This document shows positions 13,682-24,354 of a stretch of 64,000 nt of DNA, piece by piece (position 1 is the stretch's first letter; every line of letters begins with the position of its first letter). A model generated the notes under the pieces. The model ran no database searches, was not told the DNA's origin, and saw nothing but the letters and a program-made list of their open reading frames with translations. The position numbers were made by a program, and so were the translations under genes. The stretch is from the NCBI GenBank assembly GCA_030549175.1, contig JAUKUA010000001.1, positions 2,852,001 through 2,916,000 on the forward strand, in the 5' to 3' direction. Source of the stretch: Lasiosphaeris hirsuta (Eukaryota > Ascomycota > Sordariomycetes > Sordariales > Lasiosphaeriaceae).

Positions 13682-14668
13682 ATGTCGTCTCAAACGCCCG
13701 GCCCATCAGCCAAGCGTCGTCGTGTTGACGTAGCCAATGCCGCCCTCCGGAAGCCCTTTAGATCTCCGCTCATCAACCGGCCAACGCCCACTGCGGAAGG
13801 CGCCGTTGAGAGTACACCTGGCGCAAACAACTCACGTGTGGCTGCACCAAACATCGACACCCCAACCCCCACTAGATTTGGAGGCGGTCGGTTGGTCTCA
13901 ACACCCGTGCGGGCGCCGTCACACCTGACTTCAGATCCCAGCGGCGTCGTACCGCACAGGCCGAGTTATTCTGCTGGCGCCAGTAAGAGAGGCGCGAGTA
14001 ACAGCAGTAACAGCAGGCGAAGAGACACCAACAAGAGGAGCTCGCCTCTGATCGAGCAACTTCGCAGGACACAGCGAGATACAACTATCCAGCTACGCAA
14101 GACACAGGATCATCTGGGCATCGTCCGCCAGGCCGGCCGCATGGAGGCGCAGTCGCGGGCCAAGCGGTCTGCCCTCGGACTTGAACCCGGGCCTAAGCTT
14201 GAGGCGACGGAGATCGACGTTGAGCTGAGGGAGCTCATCGACAAGTGGAAGTTTGCGAGTCGTCAGGCTGCCGAGGACGTGTTTGAACTCATCCGAGGCC
14301 GCGTTGAGGATATGGGTGGGGCTAAGGCATGGAGGGAGACAAGGAGGCAGCAGCGAGACTTCTTTCGGGGGGTGGACGAAGAGGAGAGAGGGGACAGGAA
14401 GAAAAAGACAGCAGGAGATCACGAGGAGGAGGATGGGTGTGGAAGTGGTGATCAAAGGGATGACCACATCGAGGAACGGGGAGACGAGGAGAGTGAGGAA
14501 GGGGTTGACAAGGAATCGGTTTGTTATATCGAGGTGGTAACCGGGAAGGGCCAGAGATGATGCTAATGGCGACAATAGGGGTTTACTATGCTCATGATGA
14601 TGCAGAGCCTCAATATCGACCCCGTCATTTTAGGCTACGATCCCGTCGAGGACAAATGGCAGGACTGA
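13682..14668 (+). CDS. SFR1: Swi5-dependent recombination protein Sfr1/Mei5-like
   Basis: Partner of Swi5, stimulating Rad51/Dmc1 strand exchange in the nucleus. Two exons, 13682-14518 and 14579-14668, giving 308 residues. The N-terminal half is basic, Ser/Pro-rich and probably disordered (AKRRRVD, KPFRSP). A coiled-coil segment follows (about 120-160) and then a helical C-terminal domain. Exon 2 supplies the conserved end (FTMLMMMQSLNIDP, LGYD). The 60-nt intron was placed by a GTTTGT donor, TGCTAATG branch and AATAG acceptor, and joins phase 0 to phase 0. Without splicing the conserved end would be lost, which supports the model. An acidic, Glu/Asp/Gly-rich insert precedes the intron. Confidence 0.8.
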
Positions 14669-15735
14669 ATAAGCCGGGCTGGGCGGATTTGCCGATTCCT
14701 CGACAACTTTGCAAAGGCCTGATGCTGGTGGCATGTCGTTTCATTTTTCAAAAGTATCACCGTCATGAGTTGTGAGTTGCAAGAAGCAGCCAATTCGTGA
14801 TTTTAGGTGTCGTGAAACGGAAGCTAACTTGGCTGAGGTCTGGTAGCAAGGGAGCCTGGGACTGTCGCATCTTCAACGCAACTTACGTCGCAGCACGCAC
14901 TGTCAGCTTGTAGCCGGAGGCCTCCTAAGCAAAAATTTGAACATCTAGACCAAGACTAGAGGCAGCGCTTTTATTTATAATATGAGGCTCTTCGTGTAGT
15001 GTACATCCCCGTCGAGTCAGGTAATGTATCAGGATGGCTAGATGGGAATGTCTCCTGTCTCGCATTTTCGGCCTTGCCACGTCACCCTAAGGTACAGGCC
15101 TGAAGCGGTTGTGCCCTGTGTTACTGCCCTGACATTACGGTCTCGGCAGAAGGTAGGAAATGGCTTGACTACCATTGCACCTATTGGTCGTGATATGAGG
15201 ACTTGTCTAACGTTGGTGTCGCTGTTGTTCGGCCCGGCCCTGGCTGAAACTGGAAAAGAATCTTGAAACTCGAGAAGCGGTCCTGCACGTACCCCGTAGT
15301 ACCGCACTAAAGCAGCCCTGCACCACTGCCGTAACGGCTTTGGGGTTTTCTAGCCAACCCAAGATGATCGAAACGGGGGTCGAATTGACGCCACCCACCT
15401 CATTCCCGTCCCACCGCCTGGGTGCTACCTGACGGCCGACCTCTTGCACTTCTGAGCACGAATGAAAACAGTGCGCCGTTGGCGTTTCCGCGTCATCTAC
15501 GGCTATTTCAATACTCCTCAAGAGGCGAGGTCTTGGCATTTATTTTTACCCCAACTATCCTCTCTCGTCTGTCTCCCATGTTCATTCCATAATACACTCA
15601 TTTTGGTGATCCGTTCACTGAAAGGCACCGACTGGCGTTCCCTCTGCACCGCTACCCTGGTCCAACCACCACACCACACCCCGGCAGTTGGTACTCTTGC
15701 ATCAAAGAGACCTGGGCAACTCCAACTTCGCCAAC
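14669..15735. other. Gene-free intergenic region
   Basis: About 1.07 kb between SFR1 and the RCR-type gene. No frame has protein-like composition. Presumably the promoter and 5' leader of the RCR gene, which ends in a CA-rich leader near 15660-15735. Confidence 0.4.
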
Positions 15736-16395
15736 ATGGACTCTATCGCCGCGCTGCTCGTATCCCGGCAGTTCCGTGAATGCCTGAGAACAGATGACGG
15801 GTTTATTGATGAAGATAGTTGTTATGTGCCGTTCTGGTACACCAGGGTATGTCGACGTCGTCACTGGCCATCGTTTCGAGCATTGCAAGCTGACGCAGCC
15901 ATCTTCAGACGGGTGTCATCCTCAAATGGTCGCTCTTTCTCGGTCTAACGGCCCTCATCGGCCTCTACATCTTGCTGGGCTATTTGCACGCGAAGCGGCG
16001 GATCGCTAAGGGCCTCGCCCCGTTGGGATATCACCGCGTATGTCCTCCAGCTTCTCCGGCTTCCGAATCACTTGTCGCAGCCAGCTAACCATAACGTCCT
16101 GCAGTGGCTCATCTCCCGCTCCCAGCTTGCCCGCGTTGATCCGCGGTACCAGTACCCGGCAGCCAATGCGATGCCCTACAACCCGAACAACCAGTACTAC
16201 AATATGCACGCTATGCCGCCTCCGCCCGTCTACGATCCTAACCGCCCGCCTATGTATCCCGGTCCTCCGGGTCCGCCTGATGGTGCAACAAAGGTTGACC
16301 CGAGTCAGCAGGATACGGGCGTGGAGCCAGCTCGCAGATTTGACGAGTACCAGGCGCCGCCCGGGCCACCACCTGCAAACACTTATCGCCTCTGA
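15736..16395 (+). CDS. RCR-type single-pass membrane protein (Congo red resistance family)
   Basis: Related to yeast Rcr1/Rcr2, small membrane proteins that affect chitin deposition and endosome-to-vacuole sorting of plasma membrane proteins. Three exons: 15736-15846, 15909-16037 and 16105-16395, giving 176 residues. A short N-terminal part (CYVPFWYTR) precedes one transmembrane helix (LFLGLTALIGLYILLGYL), a basic stop-transfer (HAKRR) and a Pro/Tyr-rich cytosolic tail. The tail holds two PPxY motifs (PPVY and PPMY), the type of site bound by Rsp5/Nedd4 ligases; in Rcr1 such a motif is needed for function. Function is inferred from this architecture. Confidence 0.8.
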
Positions 16396-17010
16396 TGAGG
16401 GGAGGTGAGGGGAGGTCTGGGCGTATGTGTACTGGGCATTATCTGGGAAGGAAGGTCCGGTATCGGAGGATAGAGACGAAGGAGACAAAGAAGCAAAGTA
16501 AGGGTCAGCCAACAACAGACATGCGCTGGGATAGGAGGCGCCCGATTAGACTGTAGATAATTCCCCCTTACCCAATGTGCCTTTTTTGTTGGGGCTTCTT
16601 TACAGGCGAACTGGCGCTGGGGCACGGAAATGGAGGCACGGAAATGGAGGCACGGAAATGGAGGCACGGAAATGGAGGCACGGATAAGGTATCGCATTTA
16701 CAGCGATCGCCACACTCGACTTGGAGAGTCATTAGTCAGACCTGTTGGGAATGAATAGTTCATTAAACTAGTACTCTTTCAACGCTTATGAAGAGCAAAT
16801 CCCTAGTAAATACTCTGTCTTGGCAGAAAGAATGATCGGGTGTGCTATTACCATGAAGTCCCCCTCAAAGCCAAATCCCCCGTCTGTAATGCGCCGTTGT
16901 ATGCTGATAATATGGTAAAATAGGTGGGGGTATCTTTAGAGGGTTTGTAGGTATGTGAGGTGGAAGCAAGTCGCAGCTCGTGATTGACATGCTGGCAAAT
17001 CAGTTCCTGC
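16396..17010. other. Convergent 3' intergenic region containing a minisatellite
   Basis: 615 bp between the RCR-type stop and the stop of the next, minus-strand gene. Apart from the 15-bp tandem repeat I see nothing notable. Confidence 0.5.
16621..16688. repeat. 15-bp tandem repeat, about 4.5 copies
   Basis: Four perfect copies of GGCACGGAAATGGAG at 16621-16680 followed by a partial fifth. It lies about 225 bp beyond the RCR-type stop codon, probably in the 3' flank. It is a small minisatellite without coding role. Confidence 0.95.
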
Positions 17011-17841
17011 TCAATCCAACTCCATGGCATCCGGGTCATCATTATCTCCCTGGTATGCAAGCCGAATAGTGGTGACTGGGGCAGGTTGTTGGAATAAGCC
17101 GCCATCAGCCATCGCGCCGTTCATGAAGGCTTCTCGCTGTTGCAGCTCTGCCTGTTGCCTCTCACGGGCGCGGGCACGCGCCTCAATAACGGCCTTGCGC
17201 ACACTATCATGTTCCTCAGGTACGGATAGGGAGCTGGGCACGCTGTAGAGCACTAATTGCTTGCTCAGGATGTCTGGGTCTGGTTGGGAGGCGAGGATGC
17301 CGGCGGGGATGCGGTTGCTGCGCAAGTGCTTCTCGATGTCGGGAAGAAAGATGAGCTTGCCATCCTCGGCCTCGCTTTCTGAAGACAGCTCGTCGTCGAT
17401 GTTGCGGATGTATACCTTGTATTTGGAGTCGTCAAGTTGCATCATTGAGTCGTCATCATCGGCAACTGGTAGGACAGCAACCTGTCGGGGGCTACTGCTG
17501 GTGCTGCGGGTGCGGCTTTTGCGCAGGGAGATGGGAGAGGAGGAAGGAGGAGAGGAAGGGAGGAGAGTAGTTGACGTTGCCTGCGTGTTCTCGACCGGGA
17601 TGTAGAGCTTCGTGCCGGATTGTTCTGCGAGAAAGTGGTTAGAGCTATGACATTCTATGCGATTCGATTTGCGCCGCGGGGTAGGAAAGGGCAGGATTGG
17701 CAACAATTAAGCAGAAAAGATAAGAAACATACCCAGATTCAATAGACTCAAGCGCTTAGACAGGCGCTCGTTGTTTTCAGGCTGTGCTTCAGCTCTGCGT
17801 TTGCGCGGGACGCGAGGCTGCATCGTGGGTTGATACTCCAT
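17011..17841 (-). CDS. Conserved fungal protein of unknown function
   Basis: Two exons, 17841-17733 and 17624-17011, giving 240 residues. I do not recognise a named family. The N-terminus is basic (RVPRKRR), probably a nuclear localisation signal, followed by an ordered segment (SGTKLYIPVEN), a Ser/Pro-rich linker, then what looks like a small domain (YKVYIRNIDDELSSESE, LIFLPDIEKHL, LVLYSVPSSL) and a Glu/Arg/Gln helix. The frame stays open upstream, with ATGs at 17883 and 17940, so the start is uncertain; 17841 gives the shortest plausible protein. Head-to-head with the alanyl-tRNA synthetase gene. Exon joining is supported by phase and splice signals. Confidence 0.7.
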
Positions 17842-18455
17842 GGCCTGCGCGAAGAAGTGATGAGGTGCAGGGTTGGCCAGCATCTTTGCTTCTTTTTTTT
17901 TTTTTGGGCGACTTAAAGCTCGCGCCTCCTCCTTTACCAATCACCCTCCAACAAAACCTGCACTGGACGACCACTGCGAGCTGAAGAGATTCTGAAGTGC
18001 AATTGCGACGCAACCTATCAATAGCGCCTGATATCAGGATTGAGATTGAGATTGGGATGAGATTATGTTGGAGAAGGTAGAGGCCGATAACAGCTCCGGT
18101 TTCGAATGCGCGTGGAAAGAGGAGGGTCGACGAGACGGTTCACTGGACTTGACGGATGAAGAAGGCGTTTGGGTGGTCGTGGTCCTGCCGGTTCAGGAGG
18201 AGCTCCAGTGCCCCCAACCGGTGCGGCAGGCCAGCTTTTGAGACTTTGAGTCATTCCTCGCGAACGTTCCACCACAAAACTAGACCGATTCCGCCCTCGC
18301 CCTCAGTGCTCGAGAACTTTCGAGTGGCCACCACAACCTCAAACAACCCCGCCGCACCCTCGATCCTTCTCTGCTTTCACATCGCCCAGACTGCATTCAT
18401 TAGTACTGCCGGAAGAAGTTATCAATTCTATTCACATTCTTCCAAGTCGACCGTC
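17842..18455. promoter_or_regulatory. Divergent promoter region upstream of ALA1
   Basis: 614 bp between two start codons. It contains a Gcn4/Cpc1-type heptamer at 18247-18253. From 18153 it also forms an open frame continuous with ALA1 that looks like a mitochondrial leader (see findings). Confidence 0.55.
18247..18253 (+). promoter_or_regulatory. Gcn4/Cpc1-type binding site
   Basis: TGAGTCA, a perfect match to the TGASTCA palindrome bound by Gcn4/Cpc1, 203 bp upstream of the ALA1 ATG. Aminoacyl-tRNA synthetase genes are known targets of cross-pathway control in fungi. A single heptamer can occur by chance, so the site is only suggestive. Confidence 0.5.
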
Positions 18456-21400
18456 ATGGGTGAAGAAGTTCACTGGACCGGTCCCCGGGTCCGCCAGACC
18501 TTCCTGGACTATTTTGAGAAGAAGGGCCACACGATCGGTAAGGCACCCCGCTTCGCGATGCGCTTCCTATGCTTGCGCACGCTGCAACACTCAGGGCCTT
18601 GCTTTATTTTATTGTTTATCGTGCAGTACCTCCCTCCAATCACGCTATGAGACAGCATACGCCGTTTTGTCTTCCCGGAGCTGTGCTAACAGGTTTTACC
18701 CCGCGATCCAGTCCCTTCGTCGTCGGTTGTCCCTCACAATGACCCTACCCTGTTGTTCACGAATGCGGGCATGAACCAGTTCAAGCCTGTCTTTCTGGGA
18801 ACTATCGGCAAGACAGAGGAATTTGCTCAGCTAAAGCGTGCTGTTGACACTCAAAAGGTATTTATTTCTCTTGCTCTTGTTCTGTTTATGACTTTTTGCT
18901 AACTTTGCCGCAGTGTATCCGCGCCGGAGGCAAGCACAATGTACGATTGCTATGAGCCCCCCTTTTGGGCACCCTAATAACACGGCCCAATGCAGGATCT
19001 TGATGATGTCGGCAAAGACTCTTACCACCATGTACTACGCCCCGTCACCTGTTTCTTGGCAGTGGTTGACTGACTAACAAAAACGATAGACATTCTTCGA
19101 GATGTTGGGTAACTGGTCTTTTGGCGACTACTTCAAGAAGGAGGCTATTGAGTGGTCGTGGGATCTCCTGACAAATGTGTACGGTCTCGATCCCAACCGA
19201 CTCTATGTCACATACTTCGAAGGCAACCCAGAGATGGGCCTCGAGCCGGATCTTGAGGCCAAGCAGCTGTGGAAAGACGTCGGTGTACCCGAGGAGCACA
19301 TCATCCCGGGCAACATGAAGGACAACTTCTGGGAGATGGGTGACCAGGGACCTTGCGGTCCTTGCAGCGAGATTCACTACGACAAGGTCGGCGGAGGACG
19401 GAACGCTTCCGACCTTGTCAATCAAGATGACCCCTTGGTGGTTGAGGTGTGGAATAACGTTTTCATACAGTTCGACCGCCAGGCAGATAAGTCGCTCAAG
19501 TCGCTGCCTGCAAAGCATGTCGATACCGGCATGGGTTTTGAGCGGTTGGTGTCTGCCCTCCAGCACAAGATTTCCAACTACGCCACCGATGTTTTCACAC
19601 CCCTCTTCAACAAGATCCAGGAAGTCACGGGTGCACGGACTTATACCGACAAGTACGGAAAAGATGATGTCGATGGCATTGATACTGCTTATCGTGTTAT
19701 TGCCGATCATATCCGCCTGCTCTCTTTCGCTATCGCAGACGGCGCTGCTCCCAACAACATCGGGCGAGGCTATGTTGTACGCCGGGTCCTTCGTAGAGGC
19801 GCACGCTATGCCCGGAAGTACTTCCAAGCAGAGATTGGCTCTTTCTTCTCCAAAATTCTGCCTGCACTGGTAGAACAGATGGGCGAGCAGTTTCCCGAGC
19901 TCAAGAAGAAGCAAGACGACATCAAGGAGATGCTTGACGAAGAAGAAGTTGCGTTCGCCGTCACATTGGACCGGGGTGAGAAGCAATTCGAGAAGTATGC
20001 CGCGCTCGCAATCAAGGGCGGCAGCAGCAAGCTCTCGGGTGCTGATGTATGGAGGCTTTACGACACATTTGGCTTCCCCGAGGACTTGACGAAGCTTATG
20101 GCCGAGGAGCGTGGTCTCACCATTGATCAGGCCGAGGTTGATGTTGCCAAGGAGAAGGCCAGAGAGGCGAGTAAGGCTGTCAAGGATACTATCCAGACAT
20201 TCCCCAAGCTCAACGTTCACCAAATCGCAGAACTTGAGAACAATGTTAAAGTTCCGCGGCCAGACTCGGAGGCCAAGCATCTCGTGGGTGATCTGAAGGC
20301 CAAAGTTCAACTAGTCTTCACCGGTACAGAGTTCCTAAAGACCAGCAAGGAGCTTCCGCCCAGGACACCCATCGGGCTCTTGCTGGACAAGACCAACTTT
20401 TATGCGGAATCGGGTGGCCAGGTTGCAGATACCGGCCGGATCATAATCGATGGCGTTGCCGAGTTCAAAGTGCTTGACGTCCAGGAGTTTGGTGGCTTTG
20501 TTGTCCACAACGGCTACCTGGAGTACGGCGAGCTCACCGAGGGTGATGAGGTCATTTGCGAGTACGATGAGTTGCGCCGCCAGCCAATCCGCAACAACCA
20601 TACAGGCACACACATTCTCAACCATTCGCTACGCGAGGTGCTTGGCGACGAGGTCAACCAGAAGGGATCTCTCGTTGACCAGGATAAGCTGCGTTTTGAT
20701 TTCAGCCACAAGGTGCAGGTCACGCTTCCTGAGATCAAGAAGGTTGAAGACCTCTCCAACAAGTACATTCAGCAAAACTTCAAGACGTATTCGAAGGACG
20801 TCGATTTGGATCTTGCACGCGGGATCGAGGGTGTTCGCGCTGTCTTCGGTGAGACTTACCCGAACCCGGTTCGAGTTGTCTCGATTGGCATTGAGGTGGA
20901 TGAGCTTCTCAAAAACCCCAAGAACCTAGAGTGGCGCAAGGTGAGCGTAGAGTTCTGCGGTGGCACCCACGTCGACCAGACCGGTCTGATCAAAGACCTG
21001 ATCATTGTCGAAGAGAGTGGCATTGCCAAAGGTATTCGACGCATTGTCGCATACACCGGTGATGGTGCTCATCAGGCTCAACGCGACGCCCAGGTTTTCG
21101 GCGGCAAGTTGGACCATATTGATGCGCTGTCTTTTGGCCCCGAGAAGACTGCCGAGATCAAGGCGGCATCTGTTGAGCTCGAGGGGCTGGCCATCTCGAC
21201 TGTCACAAAGGAGGAGCTGCGGACAAAGTTTACCAGGATCCAGAAGGAGGTTGTCGACGAGCAGAAGAAGCGCCAGAAGGCTGAGTCTAAGACCGCACTA
21301 GATACGGTCCAGGGTCACTTCGAGAAAGACGAAAACAAGGATGCCAAGTATTTTGTTGGCCACCTTCCCATCTCTGCCAACGCGAAGGCACTTTCCGAAG

Positions 21401-21736
21401 TCATGACATACTACAAGACGAAAGACAAGGAGAGGTCGGTGTATGTATTCGCGGGCAGCAAAGATGACGCGGTGCTGCACGGTGTTTATGTTGGCACGGT
21501 AAGTAACGTGACGCAAGAGTCTAGGGGCCATGTCACTAATTTTTTTGCAGCATCTCGCCTCCAAGGGTGTTACCGCCGAGAGTTGGACCGCCGCTGTCAG
21601 CTTGGTGCTCGGCGGGAAAACGGGTGGTAAGGAGCCCAGCAGACAAGGTGCGGCCGCCGAGCCGGAAAAGCTCGAGGAGGCTGTTGCCAAGGCCGAGGAG
21701 TGGCTCTCCGAGAAGCTGAAGGACATTAGCATTTGA
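18456..21736 (+). CDS. ALA1: Alanyl-tRNA synthetase
   Basis: Charges tRNA-Ala; class II enzyme. Six exons: 18456-18537, 18712-18857, 18914-18940 (27 nt), 18996-19031 (36 nt), 19090-21498 and 21551-21736, giving 961 residues from this ATG, the usual eukaryotic length. The catalytic core begins at about residue 6. The editing domain has HTGTH at 601-605 and CGGTH at 720-724, both zinc-binding signatures. A C-terminal helical domain ends the protein. In-frame codons without a stop extend 101 codons upstream of this ATG and encode a basic, Ser-rich segment almost free of acidic residues. The gene therefore probably makes both cytosolic and mitochondrial enzyme from alternative starts, as in yeast ALA1. 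Confidence 0.96.
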
Positions 21737-22244
21737 GTGCCCTTTGATCCGTGCGCAATGTCCCCCAAGGGACACTGGAACAGATAGGCTTCGCTTTGGT
21801 GAACGGGAAACGGAATCCGGAAGGCGCCTCTCTTCGGTTTTACCTCGATAGATCCCCTAGATGCTAAGAAGGCATACCCTCAAGAGGCGGATGGATCGCA
21901 GTAGTTGTCTGCGTGTATTGAGTACTTATTAGCTTGGCCTCTTGAGACGGGTTGGTAAATGAGTATTGAATTTGATGAATACTTGGAATGCTTCCCTATT
22001 GGGTTGCGGCTGCTGTCAAAAAGGGGAGGAAAGTCATCACAACATAGCAAGGGAATTGATCGTTTTGCAAAGGCCCCTGGCCCCTTTAGTGCATTTCGCC
22101 CAAGCAGGGATGCCAAGTATTACGTTCAGTTGTGGGGACATTTCTCCCCGCATTTGAACAGGTTTTGCGTGACCAGAATGGGTGATCAGCCATGTAGGTA
22201 CTACATATATTTACAGCTCGGCCAAGTCAAAATGTACAGGCCTG
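21737..22244. other. Convergent 3' intergenic region
   Basis: 508 bp between two converging genes, AT-richer than the coding regions. I see nothing in it beyond 3' flanks. Confidence 0.5.
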
Positions 22245-23894
22245 TTAAACAGTATACAACACGCTGGCATTCTTGTACCAGCCTAACAATGGATTTTCAC
22301 CGCTCCGTGTTTCGGTTTCCTCGACGTAGGCCCATCGGCGCATGAATTCCTCATGCGAGAGAACTCGTGTCAACTTGCCAGTGATGGCCTGGTAAATTGA
22401 CTCGGATATTCGAAAATCGGTGGGGAACATGATATCAAAGTATCCTTGATGCACCTATAGTGATGATCAGTACAAATCTGGTAGATTTCAAGAGCAACAG
22501 AGAGAAAATATCTTACCAAGGGCGTTGTGACCGGAACCGGCTGCCGCGCATACCTCGTCTGCACGATTGGCGCGTTTAACCCATTGATGGCGCCAGGTAA
22601 TGAGTGGAAGTCGCTCGTCAGTAACCGGTGAGCGGGAAAGTATTTCCCTAACACGTCAAAGAATTGCATGAGCCGCGTGGGTATATACTCTGGCATGCTG
22701 AGATTGGGTGCGAATGGCCGGTTGGCGCTAATCCAGCGACCGATCCGTGTTGACGGATATGGCAGCTTGTAGCGGCCACCGGTGGCGGCATCGCGAACGC
22801 GAAAAAACCTAGCAGCAACAGGATCCAGATTTGGCGTGTAGAACTCGTAAAAGTCCCCCTTTTCGTCGATGAGTACGATTCCCTGCATGGGCGCCTCGGT
22901 GGCCAAGTCGTAGCGCACAACATCGTGGGCGAAATTGTCGAAGACCTCAAAAGCAAGAAAGAAGCACGGCGAGGGTACCCGCTGGGTCCAATCGAAGATG
23001 GACTTGTTGATGATCTCAACCTTATCAGAATGGCCGCGGCCCGCGGCCGATTGGAGCAGCTGCGAGTTTTGAAGAGTTGCCAGTTGAGTGCTGATCTCGA
23101 TGATCTTGAACTTTGTGCGGGCGTAGACTGCGGGTTCGAGATCGCGGATGTAATCGAGTATGTTGAGCATTAGTGTGCCTCGGCCAGCGCCCATCTCGTA
23201 GATGATGAGGTCGTGGTAGGGATAGGTGGTAAGCTTATAGTTGGCCACGAGGTATCGGGCAATCGACTCGCCGTAGTACGGACGGAAGAGTTCAGTGGGG
23301 GTGAACCAGAGCTGGCGCGTGTCCGAATGGGAAACGGCATCTAGCTTGTCTTCAAACTCAACATATCGCTTGGAAAGCAGTGACTGGAACTCCAACTCGT
23401 CCTCGAAGGCGGGGAAGTTGAAGGGCTCGCCCGGGCTGAAGATGACGACTTGCTTGGAAAAGTATCCGTAGTTCGGGTTGTAGAGGCTATCTGCAAGATG
23501 AGGGAGGGGGTCAGCAAGCTCGCCCATTGACACTATCTCTTTATGTGGACCTGAGAAGTCCAAACTAACCCTCGATGAAGTCCCGCAGAAGCATCTTGAC
23601 GCGGCGCGGCCTCTCTTTCCTCCCGCGCAGATCGTCGGCTGTCACCATTGGAAAGCGGGTGTACTCGGCCGACATGTCTTGCGGCAGCAGCATGGTGCGC
23701 TGCTGCCAATCACTTTCGCTCTTGGATGAACTTACGCTGGCGGCACCCCGCCCACGGCTCGAATAGGAGCGTTGCCTCTGTCGTCGCACATGCTGGATCG
23801 CGGTTGCGAGTTTGGCGATGTTCCGGTGTGATGGACAGGTCGGATGGTGGCGAAAAAGCTGTTTGAAGAGCTGGTTGACGATTGGAGTGTCCAT
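22245..23894 (-). CDS. MidA/NDUFAF7-type mitochondrial SAM-dependent methyltransferase
   Basis: A DUF185/MidA-family protein. NDUFAF7 members methylate an arginine of a complex I subunit during assembly; this fungal branch may have another substrate. Three exons: 23894-23570, 23490-22517 and 22454-22245, giving 502 residues. The N-terminus is Arg-rich with few acidic residues (HVRRQRQRSYSSRGRG) and looks like a mitochondrial presequence. NPNYGYFSK and a SAM-binding EMGAGRGTLM follow. Where human NDUFAF7 has an N-E-F-F-D type motif, this protein has FEVFDNFAHD, as in the more divergent fungal subfamily (yeast YKL162C-like). Head-to-head with the cysteine synthase-like gene, 460 bp apart. The fold is clear; the substrate is not. 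Confidence 0.85.
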
Positions 23895-24354
23895 GGCTCA
23901 GACCAGATCCGCGGAGGGAGGATATGGCTGTTGGGGTGGGCCTCGAGCGAGGTAACTCTTGGGCTTGCGAGGGGAGGGCCAGGAGCTCGTGACGATGTAA
24001 GGAAGCTCTCGTTAGAGGCACGACTTTTGCGGGTGGCCCGAGCTCCATGAGGCGTTGTCTGGGGCTCCGCGTTAGGGGCTTGGCGTTCGGGCTCGTTGGT
24101 GGGGTGTGGAGTCTGGACTGCGATGGCATTGTTTTAGTGCGCACTTGAATAACCCGAGTCCTGCATCTCTGCAAGAATTCGGTTTGCGACAAAAAAGAGC
24201 TACTCCTCTTAACCTATCACATATACTTGCCCTGGTCTTGAGTACACTTGCTTGAACTTAGTCTACCCAAACACACAATCCATAAAAAGAATATGAGGAG
24301 TCAACAGCAATAGCAAGTTCGCTGAGACACAACTCAGACTGAAGACGGAAGACC
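23895..24354. promoter_or_regulatory. Divergent promoter region of two probable mitochondrial genes
   Basis: 460 bp between the start codons of the MidA-type methyltransferase and the cysteine synthase-like gene. No recognised binding site; short enough for a shared promoter. Confidence 0.45.
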
